Source of the DNA: Arthrobacter pigmenti
GTDB taxonomy: Bacteria > Actinomycetota > Actinomycetes > Actinomycetales > Micrococcaceae
Reading direction: 5' to 3'
Assembly: GCF_011927905.1 (NCBI RefSeq)
Contig: NZ_JAATJL010000001.1
Coordinates: 1-64,000, forward strand
Length of the DNA stretch: 64,000 nt
The position numbers and the translations under genes were made by a program. The notes under the pieces are model-generated. The model did not search any database, was not told the origin of the DNA, and saw only the letters and a program-made list of their open reading frames with translations. Positions 8,911-16,764 of the stretch are shown here, in pieces; position 1 is the first letter of the stretch, and every line of letters begins with the position of its first letter.

Positions 8911-9591
8911 TCAGAAGCTTTCCGACGCACGACGCAGCCACTCTTCGATCCCGCTGATGTGTACAACCATAAGCGCCTTGGCAAGCTCAGCATCCTGTCG
9001 TTCAAGTGCGTCAACGATGGCAAGATGTTCGGCCAGCGTACGTTCGACAGCCTTCTCCTGCGTCAGACCGCGCCACACGCGAGCACGCACGGTGCTACTT
9101 GAGAGTCCATCCAAAAGGCTACAGAGGTAGTTGTTTCCGCCAGCAACCGCGATCAGGCCGTGAAACTCAAGGTCGTGCGCCACCAGACTCTCGACAGCCG
9201 TCTCCTCGTTCGCCGCTTTGACTGACTCTCGGAGCGCTGTCAGTTGCTCGGGGAGAATCCGTACGGCAGCCATGGCAGCCGAGGCCGGCTCAAGGATCCG
9301 GCGGACTTCGAAAAGCTCAAGGACGGAGCTGTCCTGATGAAGGTCAACCACAAAGGCAATTGCCTCGGTCAGGAGCTGCGGCTCCAGGCTGGTGACGTAG
9401 GTGCCGTCTCCACGACGGACGTCCAGAACGCGAATCAGATCGAGAGCTTTGACGGCTTCCCGCAATGAACTACGGGATAGGCCGAGCCTTTCACTCAATT
9501 CCTTCTCAGGAGGTAGACGGTCACCCGCCTTCAGCTCACCGGAGAGGAGCATCTCCTTGATTCTGATGATCGCTTCGTCTGTTACAGCCAT
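8911..9591 (-). CDS. GntR-family (FadR/FCD) regulator of the fucose genes
   Basis: A 226-residue regulator. An N-terminal winged helix (residues 5-75, with L-P-P-E-K-E-L-S and L-G-L-S-R-S-S-L-R-E-A-V) is followed by an all-helical FCD effector domain with spaced Asp/His residues that normally bind a metal and a small acid. It is convergent with the lactonase and has an ACATCTGA site just upstream, so autoregulation plus control of both fucose operons is the simple reading. The effector is probably a pathway acid such as fuconate. Confidence 0.85.
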   Translation of the reverse strand: MAVTDEAIIRIKEMLLSGELKAGDRLPPEKELSERLGLSRSSLREAVKALDLIRVLDVRRGDGTYVTSLEPQLLTEAIAFVVDLHQDSSVLELFEVRRILEPASAAMAAVRILPEQLTALRESVKAANEETAVESLVAHDLEFHGLIAVAGGNNYLCSLLDGLSSSTVRARVWRGLTQEKAVERTLAEHLAIVDALERQDAELAKALMVVHISGIEEWLRRASESF

Positions 9592-9604
9592 GAGCCCATC
9601 CTAT

Positions 9605-9616
9605 TGGTCAGATGTT
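9605..9616. promoter_or_regulatory. Candidate GntR operator, site 3 (autoregulatory)
   Basis: TGGTC-A-GATGTT; its complement contains AACATCTGA. It lies 13-24 nt upstream of the GntR gene start and abuts the GH13 stop codon. It shares the TCAGATGT half-site with the two sites at 5627 and 5691. Confidence 0.55.
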
Positions 9617-11349
9617 TAGCGTGGGAGGAGCCACACAGCGTTATCCGGCAGTAGCGAAGTGCCCTGCACCGCGTCGGGAGCACTCGCAAGCACGACGACG
9701 CCGGCAGGCAGTTCCGTGGGCTGCCGGCCCATGTTCGCAATCACCGTGACGTCCCCGTTCACGAAGGCGACCACGCCGACGTCGGGCCGGTGGGTAGGAG
9801 CCCACTCAAGGGAGCCACGGCCGGCGCGCCGGGCCGCACGTTCCCTCAGAGTGTCCTTCACAAGACTGTGTACAGAGCCCGGCTGGCCCACCTGGGCGTC
9901 CACGGCGTACTGCGCGAACGCCGGGGGCTGTGGGAGCCAGGGATCGGCGCCCGTGGAGGGTGCGTCGTCGTCGTTCTGGTTGCTGAAACCGAAGCCTGGC
10001 GCCTGGGCCTTCCAGGGAAGGGGGACGCGGCATCCGTCACGGCCCCGTTCGGCGCCATTGGTGCGGAAGAAGGAAGGGTCCTGTCGGACATCATCGTCCA
10101 GCAGAGTGTGCTCGGGAAGGCCGAGCTCGTCGCCCTGGTACAGATAGGCCGAGCCGGGAAGGGCAAGCATAGTCAGGAGTGCCGCGCGACCTCGCCGGAG
10201 TCCCAGCGCGTCATCCGGCTGCTCATCCTGCGCTCCCACGCCCTTGGGCAGGGTAGTGGGATCCGGGAGTCCGAAGCGGGTGGTGTGGCGGACGGTGTCG
10301 TGGTTCGAGAGCACCCAGGTGCTCGGCGCGCCCACCCGGCCGGCCTGTTCAAGGGACTCGGTGATGCTCGCGGTCAGACGCCGCGCATCCCAGCCTGCGC
10401 GCAGGAAATCGAAGTTGAACGCCTGCTGCATCTCGTCCGGGCGGACGTAGCGGAAGAGCCGCTCGGCCGGTTCAACCCAGGCCTCGGCAACCAGCATGCG
10501 GTCCCCGGGATACTCGGCAAGCACCCGGTTCCACTCGCGGTAGATCGCGTGCACGCCCGGCTGGTCGAAATAGGGCGGCGTGGGCTCTGTGGCCTCAGCT
10601 TCCTCAGTGGCGTCCGGCGTCTTCACTTCGCCCACCATGCTTTCGCGGCCGGACCAGTCGGGAAGACCTTCGGCCTTGACAAGTCCGTGTGCAACGTCGA
10701 TCCGGAAGCCATCCACCCCGCGGTCCAGCCAGAAGCGGAGGACGGAGATCATCTCCTCGCGGACCTCGGGGTTCTCCCAGTTGAGGTCCGGCTGCCTGGT
10801 GTCGAAAAGGTGCAGGTACCACTGGCCATCCTCCACACGCGTCCAGGCGCTGCCGCCGAAGACGGACTGCCAGTTGTTGGGCGGCAATTCACCGTTTTCA
10901 CCGCGGCCTTCGCGGAACATGTAGCGCCCGCGCTCCGGGGAGCCCTTGGGTGAGCTGATGGCAGCCTTGAACCACTCGTGCTCATCCGAAGTGTGGTTCG
11001 GAACCAGGTCAACGATCACCCTGAGACCGCGCTCATGTACCTCGGCAAGCATGAGGTCGAAATCTGCCAGCGTTCCGAAGCGCGGATCGACGTCCCGGTA
11101 GTCGGCGACGTCGTAACCGGCGTCGGCCTGTGGCGACACATAGAAGGGGGAAAGCCAGACGGCGTCGACTCCCAGGTCCGCAAGGTAGGGCAGCTTCCTG
11201 GTGATTCCGGGGAGATCACCCATTCCATCCCCGTTCCCATCCGCGAAGGATCGGGGGTAGATCTGGTAAATGACGGCGTCTTTCCACCAAGCGGCCGAAC
11301 GGGCCGTTTGATCGGAAATGAGCGAACCGGAGGGTTTGGAAGCAGTCAC
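9616..11349 (-). CDS. GH13 alpha-glucosidase (oligo-1,6-glucosidase type)
   Basis: A 577-residue GH13 enzyme. W-W-K-D-A-V-I-Y-Q-I-Y-P-R-S-F-A opens the barrel. The nucleophile Asp is in G-F-R-I-D-V-A-H, the acid/base Glu in L-V-A-E-A-W, and the third acid in L-S-N-H-D-T-V. There is no signal peptide, so it acts inside the cell on imported alpha-glucosides. GTG 11349 is chosen for its strong GAGGAG 5 nt upstream. It is divergent from the AglEFG-type importer across a LacI operator. Confidence 0.88.
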   Translation of the reverse strand: MTASKPSGSLISDQTARSAAWWKDAVIYQIYPRSFADGNGDGMGDLPGITRKLPYLADLGVDAVWLSPFYVSPQADAGYDVADYRDVDPRFGTLADFDLMLAEVHERGLRVIVDLVPNHTSDEHEWFKAAISSPKGSPERGRYMFREGRGENGELPPNNWQSVFGGSAWTRVEDGQWYLHLFDTRQPDLNWENPEVREEMISVLRFWLDRGVDGFRIDVAHGLVKAEGLPDWSGRESMVGEVKTPDATEEAEATEPTPPYFDQPGVHAIYREWNRVLAEYPGDRMLVAEAWVEPAERLFRYVRPDEMQQAFNFDFLRAGWDARRLTASITESLEQAGRVGAPSTWVLSNHDTVRHTTRFGLPDPTTLPKGVGAQDEQPDDALGLRRGRAALLTMLALPGSAYLYQGDELGLPEHTLLDDDVRQDPSFFRTNGAERGRDGCRVPLPWKAQAPGFGFSNQNDDDAPSTGADPWLPQPPAFAQYAVDAQVGQPGSVHSLVKDTLRERAARRAGRGSLEWAPTHRPDVGVVAFVNGDVTVIANMGRQPTELPAGVVVLASAPDAVQGTSLLPDNAVWLLPR

Positions 11350-11402
11350 GGAACTCCTCGACAGGGATGGTGTCACGATTCGATATCGACAACAGTGGGC
11401 AG

Positions 11403-11446
11403 CCTGAATTGTGTTGCACGCCACAACGTAAGCGCTTACATTCAGG
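11403..11446. promoter_or_regulatory. LacI-family operator in the divergent agl promoter
   Basis: GTAAGCGCTTAC at 11428-11439 is a perfect 12 bp palindrome with the central CG of LacI-family operators. It sits inside an outer inverted repeat CCTGAAT (11403-11409) / ATTCAGG (11440-11446), with TTGTG/CACAA between. It lies between the GH13 and binding-protein genes and would serve both. The LacI protein at 14913 is the obvious ligand. Confidence 0.75.
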
Positions 11447-11509
11447 ATATCAAGAGGTGAGGCGGCGGATTCCTTCTAGGTGCCTGCTGCCAGACAAAGG
11501 AGTCATTTC

Positions 11510-12853
11510 ATGGCGAATATTCGCAGCAAGAAAGCGGTGCTGCCGCTCGCAGCACTCAGCGTACTAGCGCTCACCCTCTCCGCCTGTGGCGGGAGCGAGG
11601 GCGACGGCGGTGGCGAGGAGCCCGCAGCCAACTGCTCAGCCTACGAAGAGTACGGAACGTTCGAGGGCGAAGAGGTGAGCGTCTACTCAACCATCACCGA
11701 CAGCGAACAGGACCTGCTGGAGAACTCGTGGGCGGACTTCGAGGAATGCACCGGCATCGAAGTGGCGTACGAAGGCTCCAACGAGTTTGAAACCCAGGTC
11801 CTTGTGCGGGCGCAGGCGGGCAACCCGCCGGACGTCGCAATCTTCCCGCAGCCCGGCCTTCTTGCAGCACAGGCTCGTGAGGGGTACATCAAGCCCGCAC
11901 CCCCGGAGGTTGAGGCGCTGGTCGACGAGAACTGGTCCGAGGACTGGAAGAGCTACGGCACCGTGGACGGCACGTTCTACGCCGCTCCCATGCTCGCCAG
12001 CGTTAAGGGTTACGTCTGGTACTCGCCGACAACCTTCGAGGAAAACGGCTGGGAAGTTCCGGCTACCTGGGACGAGATGATGGAACTCTCCCAGACCATC
12101 GCGGACAGCGGTATCAAGCCGTGGTGTGCAGGATTCGAGTCCGGTGAAGCAACCGGCTGGCCGGGCACCGACTGGATCGAGGACGTAGTGCTTCGCCAGG
12201 CCGGACCGGAAGTCTACGACCAGTGGGTTGCACACGAAATCCCCTTCAACGATCCGCAGATCACCGAAGCCTGGAACACTGTGGGCGACATCCTCAAGAA
12301 CGAGGAGTTCGTCAACGGCGGGTTCGGCGACGTCCGGTCCATCATCTCCACGAACGTGGATGTTGCAGGAGACCCGGTAGTCGAGGGTGAGTGCGCCATG
12401 TACCACCAGGCCACCTTCCAGGCCGCGAACTGGCCTGAGGGTACCGACATCTCGGAGAACGGCGACATCTGGGCCTTCATCACTCCCGGTGAGGAAGCCG
12501 GCTCCTCCGCGATCACCGGCGGCGGCGAGTTCGTAGCCGCTTACAACGAGGGCGAGCCGATCACTGCCTTCCTGTCCTACATGGCTTCGGCTGAGTTCGC
12601 GAACAACCGTGTGGAGCAGGGCGGTGCGATCAGCGCCAACCAGGGACTGGATGCCTCGCTGGCCTCCAGCGACCTCGACCGCCAGTCCATTGAACTGCTG
12701 CAGAGCGAAGAGACCGTCTTCCGCTTTGACGCCTCCGACCTCATGCCCGGTGCCGTAGGCGCCAACTCCTTCTGGAGCGGCATTGTGGAGTGGATCAATG
12801 GAACGCCGACCGAAGAAGTGGTCGACACCATCGAGAGCAGCTGGCCCGAGTAG
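11510..12853 (+). CDS. Alpha-glucoside ABC transporter binding lipoprotein (AglE-like)
   Basis: A 447-residue extracellular binding protein of family 1. The signal peptide ends in the lipobox L-S-A-C, followed by a Gly/Asp/Glu-rich linker. The segment G-W-P-G-T-D-W-I-E-D is typical of AglE/ThuE-type binding proteins for maltose, trehalose and other alpha-glucosides. ATG 11510 has AAAGGAG 7 nt upstream. A strong hairpin follows the gene before the permeases, which usually lets the binding protein be made in excess. Confidence 0.85.
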   Translation: MANIRSKKAVLPLAALSVLALTLSACGGSEGDGGGEEPAANCSAYEEYGTFEGEEVSVYSTITDSEQDLLENSWADFEECTGIEVAYEGSNEFETQVLVRAQAGNPPDVAIFPQPGLLAAQAREGYIKPAPPEVEALVDENWSEDWKSYGTVDGTFYAAPMLASVKGYVWYSPTTFEENGWEVPATWDEMMELSQTIADSGIKPWCAGFESGEATGWPGTDWIEDVVLRQAGPEVYDQWVAHEIPFNDPQITEAWNTVGDILKNEEFVNGGFGDVRSIISTNVDVAGDPVVEGECAMYHQATFQAANWPEGTDISENGDIWAFITPGEEAGSSAITGGGEFVAAYNEGEPITAFLSYMASAEFANNRVEQGGAISANQGLDASLASSDLDRQSIELLQSEETVFRFDASDLMPGAVGANSFWSGIVEWINGTPTEEVVDTIESSWPE

Positions 12854-12864
12854 TTCCTTCGTCA

Positions 12865-12898
12865 GGCCCGGCGTGTCACCCAGGTGACGCGCCGGGCC
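12865..12898 (+). terminator. Intercistronic hairpin after the binding-protein gene
   Basis: Two 15-nt arms (12865-12879 and 12884-12898) pair fully with one G-U and a 4-nt loop. There is no long T run, so partial termination or 3'-end protection of the upstream message is likelier than a full stop, since the permeases must still be transcribed. Confidence 0.7.
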
Positions 12899-12979
12899 TT
12901 ACCTGACTTTCTCCGGCAACGTCCGCGCGCGGAGAAACTTTCATTCCGAAGGAAACTTCACACTTTAGGAGGCTCCGCT

Positions 12980-13945
12980 ATGGAGGATGTCGGCGAGAAG
13001 TTCCTGCAGGTGGTGATCGCCCTGGCCATCTTTGCGGCCATCATCGGGCTCATCATGCTGCTGGTCGACCGGGCGCCAAAGTCTTTCCGCGACAAGGCAA
13101 CGATCATCGGGTTCCTTGCACCCGCCGGCATCCTGCTTACGGTCGGGATGGTCTGGCCCGCGGTGCAGACCACGTTCCTTGCGTTCACGGACCGTGACGG
13201 CAACGTCAACGGCCTGGATAATTTCATCTGGATGTTCACTGAACCCACGGCCCTGGTGACGCTCCGCAACACCGTCCTGTGGGTAATCCTGGTTCCCACG
13301 ATCTCCACGATCGTGGGCCTGGTGTACGCGGTCTTCATCGACAAGGCACACGGGGAACGCGTGCTGAAGGCGCTCGTCTTCATGCCGATGGCCATCTCGA
13401 TGGTGGGCGCAGGCATCATCTGGAACTTCATGTACGCCTACCGCGGCACCGAGCAGGATCAGATCGGCCTCGTGAACCAGATCCTGGTGTGGTTCGGCGG
13501 CGAACCACGGCAGTTCCTCCTCGACGCGCCCTGGAACACGTTCTTCCTGATCGTGGTGATGGTGTGGATCCAGGTGGGCTTTGCAATGGTGGTTCTCTCC
13601 GCCGCGATCAAGGGAATCCCCGCGGATATCGTCGAGGCGTCCAGGCTTGACGGCGCGACGGCGTGGCAACAGTTCTGGTCCGTCACCATTCCCTCAATCC
13701 GGGGGGCCCTGATCGTGGTGGTCACCACTATCACGATCATCACACTGAAGGTCTTCGACATCGTGCGCACCATGACGGCGGGTAATTACGACACGTCCGT
13801 CGTCGCCAACGAGATGTACACGCAGGCATTCCGGGCAAACGAACCGGGACGCGGCGCGGCACTGGCGCTGGTGCTGTTCCTGATGGTGCTGCCCGTAGTG
13901 CTCTACAACGCACGGCAGCTGAAGAAGCAGAAGGAGATCCGATGA
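12980..13945 (+). CDS. Alpha-glucoside ABC transporter permease (AglF-like)
   Basis: A 321-residue inner-membrane permease of the MalF type. Six or more hydrophobic segments are present and the EAA loop reads V-E-A-S-R-L-D-G-A near residue 218. ATG 12980 is preceded by AGGAGG with 7 nt spacing; upstream in-frame codons do not look coding. It overlaps the next permease by 4 nt. No ATPase is encoded in the operon, so a shared MsiK/MalK-type ATPase elsewhere is expected, as usual in Actinobacteria. Confidence 0.85.
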   Translation: MEDVGEKFLQVVIALAIFAAIIGLIMLLVDRAPKSFRDKATIIGFLAPAGILLTVGMVWPAVQTTFLAFTDRDGNVNGLDNFIWMFTEPTALVTLRNTVLWVILVPTISTIVGLVYAVFIDKAHGERVLKALVFMPMAISMVGAGIIWNFMYAYRGTEQDQIGLVNQILVWFGGEPRQFLLDAPWNTFFLIVVMVWIQVGFAMVVLSAAIKGIPADIVEASRLDGATAWQQFWSVTIPSIRGALIVVVTTITIITLKVFDIVRTMTAGNYDTSVVANEMYTQAFRANEPGRGAALALVLFLMVLPVVLYNARQLKKQKEIR

Positions 13946-14895
13946 CCTCGACCCCAGCCGTGCCGGCCATGGGCACGGATACTACGCCGGATACCACCCG
14001 GGAGGCGCCCATCACCCGGCGGGTGAAGAACAAGCTCACCTCGCGTGGGGCGACGATCGCCGCGATCATCATCGCGGTGCTCTGGACCATTCCCACCTTC
14101 GGGTTGTTCATCTCCTCCTTCCGTTCCGAGGAGGTCATCAACGACACCGGTTGGTGGACAAGCTTCACTCAATTCAACTTCACGCTGCAGAACTACGTGG
14201 ATGTGATCGGCGACGAGGGTAGTTCGTCATCCAACCTCGGCCAGTACTTCGTCAACTCGCTGGCGATCGTCATCCCGGCCACCCTGATTCCGCTGGTGGT
14301 GGCGGCGATGGCAGCGTACATCTTCGCCTGGGGACGGTTCCGCGGCAAGGACACCCTGTTTGTGTTCATCTTCGCCCTGCAGATTGTGCCGTTGCAGATG
14401 GCGCTCATTCCGCTGCTGAGCCTGTTCGTCAACCTGCAGATCGGTGAGTTCCAGCTGATTCCGCCGGGCTCCTACGCTCAGCTGTGGATTGCGCACACCA
14501 TCTTCGCGCTGCCGCTGGCCATCTTCCTGCTGCACAACTTCATCGCCGAAATTCCCGGCGAGGTTATCGAGGCAGCGAGGGTGGACGGCGCCGGCCACAC
14601 GACCATCTTCTGGCGCATCATCGTACCGCTCTCCGTCCCCGCGCTCGCTTCCTACGGGATCTTCCAGTTCCTCTGGGTCTGGAATGACTTGCTGGTGGCT
14701 CTCGTCTTCTCGGGCGGAACTGCCGACGTCGCTCCCATCACCCAGCGGCTGGCGGAACTGACGGGAACCCGCGGTGGCGAGTGGCACCGGCTTACGGCGG
14801 GAGCCTTCGTGTCGATGATCGTCCCGCTTTTGGTCTTCTTCGGACTGCAGCGCTACTTTGTTCGCGGTTTGCTGGCTGGTGGCCTCAAGGGCTGA
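13942..14895 (+). CDS. Alpha-glucoside ABC transporter permease (AglG-like)
   Basis: A 317-residue MalG-type permease. It has an N-terminal cytoplasmic tail, about six membrane segments and the EAA loop I-E-A-A-R-V-D-G-A. It forms the second half of the channel with the overlapping upstream gene (ATGA). The LacI regulator begins 17 nt after its stop, so regulator and importer are likely co-transcribed. Confidence 0.85.
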   Translation: MTSTPAVPAMGTDTTPDTTREAPITRRVKNKLTSRGATIAAIIIAVLWTIPTFGLFISSFRSEEVINDTGWWTSFTQFNFTLQNYVDVIGDEGSSSSNLGQYFVNSLAIVIPATLIPLVVAAMAAYIFAWGRFRGKDTLFVFIFALQIVPLQMALIPLLSLFVNLQIGEFQLIPPGSYAQLWIAHTIFALPLAIFLLHNFIAEIPGEVIEAARVDGAGHTTIFWRIIVPLSVPALASYGIFQFLWVWNDLLVALVFSGGTADVAPITQRLAELTGTRGGEWHRLTAGAFVSMIVPLLVFFGLQRYFVRGLLAGGLKG

Positions 14896-14912
14896 TGCAC
14901 GGATGATTAAGA

Positions 14913-15923
14913 GTGACTAGCATCGAGGATGTTGCGGTAGCCACGGGGGTCTCGACGGCGACGGTGTCGCGAGCCCTTCGCGGGCTCGCGGGGGTTTCGG
15001 AGGGCACGCGTGCCCGGGTACTCAGTGCTGCGCAGGAACTGGGGTACGTGCCGTCGTCGGCCGCTTCCGGACTCGCCTCCGGACGCACCATGGCGATGGG
15101 AGTGCTGCTGCCGTCCATCGAACGCTGGTACTTCTCGGCGGTCCTCGAGGGAGTGGACCGGCAGCTGCGTGCAGCCGGCTATGACCTGATTGTCTTCAGC
15201 CTGGGCGGGAGGGGAGCCAACCGGGAACGGGTATTCCACCGCTCGATCCTCCGCAAGCGGATCGATGCGCTCCTGGTGATGTGCATGGAGCTCACCGAGG
15301 AGGAACACCGTTCGCTGCGCGAACTGGAATCGCCCACCGTGGTGGTGGGCGGTTCCGTCCAGGGGGTGCGGCACGTCGGCATCGACGACCGGGTGGCTGT
15401 GCGTGACGCCGTCGAGCATCTGATCTCCCTCGGCCACACGAAGATCGGCCATGTGCGCGGGAGCGGATCCGACGGGCTCTACTTCGAGGTGCCGCGCATC
15501 CGCGAGGAGTCCTTCCTGGAGACAATGGCATCGCGCGGCCTTCCGGTCCGCTCCGAGTGGTGTGTGTTCGGTGATTTCCGGTTCAACGAATCCAAGCATG
15601 CGGTGACGCAGATGCTCTCCACTGTCGCGGAACGGCCGACGGCGTTGTTCTGCTCCTCAGATGAGATGGCCTTCGGTGCGCTCACCGCTGCCACGGAGCT
15701 CCGCATCCGGGTGCCTGAGGAGCTGTCCGTCATCGGCATTGACGACCACGAATTTGCGGAGCCGATGGGGCTGACCACTGTACGCCAGGTGCCGGAGGAA
15801 CAGGGGGCATTCGCCGCAGACCTCCTGCTGGGTGAGTTGGAAGGCAGGACGCCCCTGCAGTGCCCGCCCACGCAGCCGCACACGCTGGTCGAGCGGGCGT
15901 CAACCGGCCCGGCGCCGTCGTAA
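14913..15923 (+). CDS. LacI-family repressor of the alpha-glucoside operon
   Basis: A 336-residue LacI protein. The N-terminal helix-turn-helix reads S-I-E-D-V-A-V-A-T-G-V-S-T-A-T-V-S-R-A-L and a hinge (residues 45-60) follows. The sugar-binding core ends near E-R-A-S-T-G-P. It starts at GTG 14913. By position it should bind the GTAAGCGCTTAC site at 11428 and release it on binding an alpha-glucoside or metabolite. An inverted repeat follows the stop codon almost at once. Confidence 0.88.
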   Translation: MTSIEDVAVATGVSTATVSRALRGLAGVSEGTRARVLSAAQELGYVPSSAASGLASGRTMAMGVLLPSIERWYFSAVLEGVDRQLRAAGYDLIVFSLGGRGANRERVFHRSILRKRIDALLVMCMELTEEEHRSLRELESPTVVVGGSVQGVRHVGIDDRVAVRDAVEHLISLGHTKIGHVRGSGSDGLYFEVPRIREESFLETMASRGLPVRSEWCVFGDFRFNESKHAVTQMLSTVAERPTALFCSSDEMAFGALTAATELRIRVPEELSVIGIDDHEFAEPMGLTTVRQVPEEQGAFAADLLLGELEGRTPLQCPPTQPHTLVERASTGPAPS

Positions 15924-15924
15924 G

Positions 15925-15992
15925 CTTCATCGAGCGGCCAGATATAGCGGTGTTCTCGTAAGATTTTCGTCATAAGTGGCCGGTCGATGAAG
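15925..15992. repeat. Imperfect 16 bp inverted repeat behind the LacI gene
   Basis: CTTCATCGAGCGGCCA (15925-15940) and TGGCCGGTCGATGAAG (15977-15992) match at 15 of 16 positions around a 36-nt AT-richer spacer, 1 nt after the LacI stop. It may be a transcription end or 3' structure; no T run follows the second arm. Confidence 0.6.
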
Positions 15993-16029
15993 AGGCTGCG
16001 AGGGTACCCTGCCGATAGTCTTAACCACT

Positions 16030-16758
16030 ATGGCTACGGAACTCCTTTACCTCGACGACTTCGATGTCCTCACCGCCCAAGCGACCGTCATGCAGGTCAG
16101 CGAGCTCGATGACGGACGGCTCGACGTCGAACTCGACCGCACCTGCTTCTACCCGCGTGGCGGCGGCCAGGACTGGGACACCGGCGTCATCCGATCGGGC
16201 GGGGACGCGTTCACCGTCGATGAGGTCCGGCTCGATGAGAACGGGGTGGTCCACCACCTGGGTGCGGGCGCGGTGTCGGAGGGTGCCGGCGTCGTACTCG
16301 AAGTGGACGGCGAGCGGCGTTCGATGAACACGAGGCTGCACTCGGCGGGCCATATCGTGGACCTTGCAGTGGAGCGGCTGGGACTGCCGTGGGTGCCGGG
16401 CAAGGGTGCGCATTACCCGCACATGTCCTTCGTCGAGTACTCCGGCGAGGTGCCCGGAGACATCGAGGAGACGCGGCAGCGCATCGAGCGCGAGGTGGCC
16501 GCAGTCATTGCGACGGGCAGCAGTAATGAGATCCGCTTCATGCCGGTTTCGGAGATGGACGCCTACTGCCGCCACGTGCCGGAGAACATTCCCACGAACA
16601 AGCCGGCGCGGATTGTGCTCTACAACGAGACGTTCGGCGTGCCGTGCGGCGGAACCCACGTGCGGGACGTTGCGGACGTCGGGACCCTCACGATCACCAA
16701 GATCAAGTCCAAGAAAGGTGTCACCAAGGTGTCCTACGCCGTGGAAGGCCTGAACTAG
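16030..16758 (+). CDS. AlaX-type alanyl-tRNA editing protein
   Basis: A 242-residue free-standing editing domain related to the C-terminal half of alanyl-tRNA synthetase. An N-terminal beta-barrel region (F-Y-P-R-G-G-G-Q-D) leads to the zinc site H-S-A-G-H and C-G-G-T-H. It hydrolyses mis-charged Ser- or Gly-tRNA(Ala). Length fits AlaX forms with the barrel domain. It stops 6 nt from the convergent MFS gene. Confidence 0.88.
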   Translation: MATELLYLDDFDVLTAQATVMQVSELDDGRLDVELDRTCFYPRGGGQDWDTGVIRSGGDAFTVDEVRLDENGVVHHLGAGAVSEGAGVVLEVDGERRSMNTRLHSAGHIVDLAVERLGLPWVPGKGAHYPHMSFVEYSGEVPGDIEETRQRIEREVAAVIATGSSNEIRFMPVSEMDAYCRHVPENIPTNKPARIVLYNETFGVPCGGTHVRDVADVGTLTITKIKSKKGVTKVSYAVEGLN

Positions 16759-16764
16759 CGCACC

